Notes under the pieces: model-generated
The model's database searches: none
What the model saw: the letters and a program-made list of their open reading frames with translations, nothing else
What the model was told of the DNA's origin: nothing
Source of the DNA: Gnetum montanum
Lineage: Eukaryota > Streptophyta > Gnetopsida > Gnetales > Gnetaceae
NCBI GenBank assembly: GCA_015680685.1
Contig: MNCI01003306.1
Location: forward strand, 924,387-988,386
Length of the DNA stretch: 64,000 nucleotides
Direction of reading: 5' to 3'
In this document: piece by piece, positions 59,238 through 64,000 of the stretch
Layout of the letters: the number at the start of each line of letters is the position of its first letter
Numbering within the stretch: position 1 is the first letter of the stretch
Translations under genes and position numbers: made by a program

Positions 59238-61051
59238 TGAAACACCACAAAATTTCAAGTCCCAGCATCTTAACTACAAATTTGGCTAAGTGTCAAAATA
59301 GTGGCACTTTACCCAAATTTTTCTAAGTGTTGAGCATAGTCAGCTCAAACTACCAAATTTGAAAAATTATTAAGTGTCAGAATGATGACACTTTCTGCAA
59401 ATTTGTCTAAGTGCTAGGACTACACTCTCCACTATAGTAGAGTAGAGTCAGCTTCAATGGCCAACTTTCTACAATTGTGGGTTCGAACAAGGTCACAAGC
59501 TACAAAATTTTTCTAAGTGTTGAGACTATGCTCCCCACTACTAGGACTATGCTCTAGAGTGTAGTGAGTGTAGTCAACACACAATAACCAGTTTTGCAAG
59601 ATTTTTTCTAAGTGTCAGAATAATGACACAAGTTGCAAATTTTTCTAAGTGTCGGACTACACTCCCACTACCCCAATTACGCTCTAGACTGTAGTCAACA
59701 TAAAACACCAATTTTGCAAAAAAATTTCTAACTGTTGGGACTACACCTCCCAACTACGATCTAGAGCATAGTTAGCATAGTCACCTCATATGCCAAATTT
59801 TTCACAAAATTCTCTAACTATTGAGCCTATGCTCACTACACTGCTATGCTCAAGAGCATAGTTAGCCTCCCCTGGAGCATAGTCAACACTTAGCCACATT
59901 TTGCTAATTTTTGCAAATTTTCAACCAGATTTTGCCTAAGTTTGGGACTATGCTCTCACTATGCTCCAGAGCATAGTTGGCAAGAATAGCCTCCAAAGGC
60001 CCCCATACCTCAGCATCAGCATCCACATCAACTCCAACAATTTTCCAACAATAGCATTCTGCATTTTTGCATCCCCCTTTCCCCAAAAATTGTAACTAGA
60101 CACTAGAGGATGGACCCAGAGCTAGGTAGGTAGCATAGTCACAATCTTTCAGCTTCACAGACTCCATTAGAGCAACAACATTACTCAACACCACATAGCT
60201 TAACACCATATCTTAGTTGGGGTGAGCATAGTCCCAACTACCCTAGAGCGTAGTTCCACTTACCACACCACCATGTGACGCACGCATTTTGGGATAACCC
60301 TAGTCTTATAAATACCCCTATGCCCCAACGTTTTAGGGGTTGGCTTCCATTTTCATTGGTTGGCATTAGCATTTCACACTCTTGGCATTCTGGGACTTCA
60401 GCACTTAGTTTCTTAGGCAAACAAGACCCAGAGCACACCACACTAGCAAAGAGACAGAGTTGCACACCATGGCCCACTACAACCCTATTGTAGCCCTACA
60501 AAACATTGCACAGTACACCACAATGGCCAACCTGGCAAGCATGGTGCATCACAACAAGCACCAGACTTCACATCCTGACACCACCAAGACTGTGACTACA
60601 CTCCCACTATGCCTATTATACAACACATACCTTCTAAATCCCTTTTGGTGTTAACTACACTCAACCCCCTTTGGGATAGTGTTCCATTTCTCTCTCTTCT
60701 TCCTTTGCATTTTCTTCACATTTTATTCACATTTGGCCTACAACTACTCTCAGGATATAGTCCACACATGTTGACACTCCCATTTTCTACTAAAAGTGTG
60801 ACTATGCTTAGCACTATTCACATAGTTGACACAAACTATGCTCAACATTGTTCACATGGTTGACACTGCTCAACACTTAGTACAATTTTCGTATTAGCAC
60901 CATTTGCATTCCATAAGTCCCTGTTCGATCGACAAGACTATTCATGGCTCCCCATATCTGCCTTCAGCAAGGCCCTCGCTCAGACATAGGGTTAGGCTAT
61001 GTACCCACAAATCCCTCGGTGTTCCAACCATCAACATTTTCAGTCATTACA
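59238..61051 (+). repeat. 3' LTR of element D
   Basis: The LTR starts TGAAACACCACAAAATTTCA and ends CAACATTTTCAGTCATTACA, followed by GTTAC. TATAAATA lies at 60307-60314. It aligns to the 5' LTR throughout with many differences. Confidence 0.9.
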
Positions 61052-62247
61052 GTTACAGATGATTGATGCTAGCACATTCTCGATTTACGTATCTCTTGAT
61101 ATTTTCTAAATATCATGGTTTTAGATTTGGCTTTTAGTATTTAATCTCATGGATCTTGAGATGACTTCTTGTGGAGCATGTGCCCTATCCTTCAACTTAT
61201 TCCAACTTGTGCATATGGATGTAGATCCAAGTGGTAGGAGCTCGAAGCTTGATGGTGATGTTGTTAGATCTTTGGAGCTTTCCTTTATATTTTTAGATTT
61301 TGGTTATGTTATCATGTGATTTGATATGTTTGCACTTTTGTAATGATGGATATTATCAACTCTCTTTTGAGGCTATGGACTTGTTATGTTATGAAATTTC
61401 TTTATAGATTATGATTAATGGAATTGTTGCTTAAAGTACTCTGATATGAATTTTAGTTTTATCATGTACTTTGATTAAGATTTATAATGCTTATGATGAT
61501 CATTCTCCTTTGGTTATAAGCATTATGACACCACATGCTCAAGTAATAAGTTTTTTGTCATTAAAATTAGATTATTTAAGTATAAAATTTTGAGGTGTAA
61601 CATATGTTTACCACCATAAGCCAAAAAAAATACTAAAAAACATCATAATACAACCTAAGGATAAGTAGAGTGTCCAAAATCATAATACCAAATCTACAAG
61701 CATCAATACTATAATCCACTATCACATCATGAGAAACTAGCATGCACTACACTTGGTATCATTATGTGAGTCATGTTGTTATGTGTAATCAGTATTAAAT
61801 CTATCACAATACATACCCATTGAATTTTATATTATTAGTTTCAGCTAGTTTCAGTGCTAGACTAACAATCCACTATTTGAAGTAATACTAGTGCTAGAGG
61901 CATACTAACAATCCTCTAACATTCTTGAGGAATAAAAATCCAATAGAGGTACTCACACTCCCTCTTTCCCATAGGGTGGGGCTTATGGTAAGAGCTACAC
62001 TAATGGATCCTCATATGGAATAAATGGCTTTCTCATTGCTCTCCCAAACTCCATCTCCTCTTCTAAATTAGCTCTCTCTAACTTTCACTACTCAACTTGA
62101 ATTGAAAGATGATGAAATCCTAGGCAACCCAATCCTCTTTTTATAGGTGCTAGAAATTTGAAATTCCCCCCAAGAGTCTTCAACCAAGTTTCCTTCTTTT
62201 TAGGCATTCTAACCATTTGTCACAATCCTCACTAAGTGGTGGATGAG
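61052..62247 (-). other. Flank of element D; possible 3' region or LTR of the minus-strand element at the right edge
   Basis: No gene. On the minus strand, CTCTTGGGGGGAATTT (62176-62161) and a TATA-like TATAAAAAG (62145-62137) lie downstream of the pol stop, and TGTTACACCTCAAAATTT starts near 61602. Either could mark an LTR, but no second copy is in the window, so borders are unresolved. Confidence 0.35.
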
Positions 62248-64000
62248 TCACCTTCTCCACTTGTCACACTTGTAGAATTCCACTTGCTTCACTTGTAGGC
62301 TTCCANTTATATGCAAAACATTATATGGAAATTGCAATTCTGTGCCATCCAAGGTTGATAATTTGTAAGTATCCTCTGAAAATTGCTTTGTAATTTGAAA
62401 GGGACCAATCCATGTCAAGGTAACCTTATTCGGTTTCTTCATATTCCATAATAGGATAAGGTCCCCTATCTTGAAATTTCTTTTCAGAGCTTTCCTATCA
62501 AACCATCTTCTAACTTGAGAGGTATTCTGTAATAAATTATCCCTTGCTTTATCTACTTCAGCTTCTCTTTTAATAAGAAAAGTCATGAAACTTCTATCTT
62601 TATCAGTTTTTTCGCTATATCTTTGTACAAATTTAGAAGCTGAGCTTACAATCTTATTTGTAATTCTAGCTGGCAAACCATAAACTAAGTTATACGATGA
62701 TGTCCTAATAGCTTTCTTGAATCTAATTCGATCTAACCATAATGTGGATTGTAGATAATTGATCCAATTTCCTGGATTTCCATCCATCGATTTCTTGATA
62801 TAAGCCATAAGCTTTTTATTGGTGGATTTTGCTAGGCCATTTCCTTGGGGATAGTATTTTGATGAGGAAAATAACAAAATAGATTTTTCTGATGCCCATA
62901 TGATAAACTCTTCGAATTTGAAGGCGGGTCCATTGTCTGACACTAACACTTTGGGTAGACCAAATCTCCTTAGAATGTGGTCTTCTAGGAACTTAATCAC
63001 ATCTGATGCTAAACTTCCTCTTACAGCCTTTACTTTAGACCATTTAGTGAAATAATCAGTAGCTGTGAGAATAAACTTGTGTCCAGCTTTTGAAGGAGTA
63101 ATTATTCCAATAAAATCCAAACCCCATTGCTGAAATGGTCTATCTGCAACTACTGGCTTCAAAAGGGCTCTAGCCTTTTTAATTTTGGGCCCATGAATTT
63201 GACATTTATAGCATTTCTAAATCTTCGAACTAATGTCTTGATACATGGAAGGCCAGTAATATTCATATCAAAGTATATGTTGCATAGTCGGCTTAGGGGA
63301 TTTATAAAATAAATTCAAATGATCATGAAATTGTTCCAAAATGAAACTAATTTGGTCATTATGAATACATTCCAATAAGACCCCTCGAAAATCCTTTCTA
63401 TATAATATACCATCTTTAACAACGAATCTTTGTGCTCTTTTGAAGAAAGCTCTCTTTTGACTTGCAGTTAAATTGTTTGGGATTTTCCTTGTATTAAGAA
63501 ACTTGAGAATTTCATCATACCAATTCTCTTCATGGGTATCAAGCGTACATACTTCACTTTCTCTAATCATTAACTTGGCCAATCCCATTCCCTTAATTGT
63601 TTGGCATATTTCTAATGAAAATCTGAAACTTTGCAACTTTATAAGCCATTTTCCTTTTTTTAATCCAATCTCATTTTGGGCTAGGAATCGCTTGACTGCA
63701 AGTTCAATTAGCATAATGTGGATTAATGAACTTTCCAAATAATATTTAAAATGTTGGAGTGCTTTGATGACTGCAAAAGCTTATTTCTCTAAGTATGAAT
63801 AACTTAATTCTAAACCTTTCAACTGATACCCAAAAAATCCAATTGGTTCATCTTGACCTTCATCATCTTTTTGTGTTAAAACGGCAACGATAGAATCATT
63901 CGAAGCAAAAGAATATAACCAAAAATCTTCTTTTAGCCTCGGCTTCACCAAATATGGAGCCTCTTGTATAGCATTTTTAATTTCTGATAAAGCTCTCTCT
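62248..64000 (-). pseudogene. pol (RNase H and integrase) of a second Ty3/gypsy family, cut by the window edge
   Basis: One minus-strand frame runs from 64000 to 62248 with three stops. RNase H shows APYLVKP, SFASNDSIVAVLTQKDDEGQ, PIGFFGYQLKGLELSYSYLE and GKWLIKLQSF. The integrase zinc domain shows EQFHDHL then CYKCQIHG. The core shows FILTATDYFTKW (D kept), VLVSDNGPAF (D kept) and YYPQGNGLAKSTNK, where K replaces the catalytic E. The C-terminal part has KIGDLILLWNMKK and WIGPFQITKQF. Stops correspond to Q, R and W codons. There is one unknown base at 62306. It has no second RNase H and is not of the Tat family above; clade not assigned. Confidence 0.88.

Larger units (their letters stand above)
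51499..61051 (+). mobile_element. Element D: 9.5-kb non-autonomous gag-protease derivative
   Basis: An exact target duplication GTTAC flanks it at 51494-51498 and 61052-61056. It has LTRs of ~1.8-1.9 kb, primer site, leader repeat, gag-protease, two motif arrays, an intron-like 3' segment and a PPT hairpin, but no pol and no antisense gene. The after-protease array (57600-57680) is followed within ~160 bases by the after-pol array (57850-58105), so pol and antisense modules are cleanly missing. It must have relied on enzymes of fuller relatives. Confidence 0.9.

Noticed and set aside
1-64000. Intact host protein genes, tRNA or rRNA genes
   Set aside because: None recognised in either strand; all domain matches belong to transposable or viral sequences.

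Overview
The window looks like intergenic DNA from a large, repeat-rich vascular plant genome. I see no intact host gene, tRNA or rRNA. Almost everything is decayed reverse-transcribing elements nested in one another. CpG is scarce by eye, and most premature stops are TAG, TGA or TAA where related copies or conserved families have W, R or Q. That pattern fits old, heavily methylated DNA. Long Tat-like elements, slow removal and an endogenous petuvirus-like caulimovirid would suit a gymnosperm, but that is inference.

Layout. (1) 1-17491, + strand: element A, a Tat-lineage Ty3/gypsy element cut by the left window edge. It has gag-protease, a ~10 kb spacer with an antisense gene and a ~185-bp tandem array, a damaged pol, and a 3' LTR. 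(2) 17492-19938: AT-rich flank. (3) 19939-51043, + strand: an endogenous caulimovirid in three pieces (19939-21327, 41407-44875, 49425-51043) with a terminal direct repeat carrying a TATA box and polyA signal. It holds a tRNA-Met primer site, an N-terminal region, capsid, protease remnant, RT, RNase H and an unrecognised C-terminal domain. (4) 21328-41401, + strand: element B, a 20-kb Tat-like element inserted in the viral N-terminal region, with 2.2-2.3 kb LTRs and an exact TTAAG target duplication. (5) 44876-49424, - strand: element C, a gag-only derivative inserted in the viral pol; one LTR and part of the viral RT/RNase H were later deleted. (6) 51499-61051, + strand: element D, a gag-protease-only derivative with an exact GTTAC target duplication. 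(7) 62248-64000, - strand: the 3' half of the pol of a different Ty3/gypsy element, continuing past the right edge.

The most notable find is a spliced, antisense, multi-exon gene between protease and RT in both large elements (A about 2990-6530; B about 28485-32110). The two copies match in sequence along their length, and an intron of 82-84 nt is conserved. The first recognisable exon resembles the plant FCP1-like (NIF/HAD) phosphatase fold. Both copies share changes at the expected catalytic aspartates, so this may be a captured host gene kept as a non-catalytic protein. Elements B, C and D also share a hairpin around the polypurine tract whose arms covary, and short CTTAAACTGGCA repeat arrays mark the borders of the gag-pro, antisense and pol modules. 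The smaller elements look like products of deletion along these module borders.
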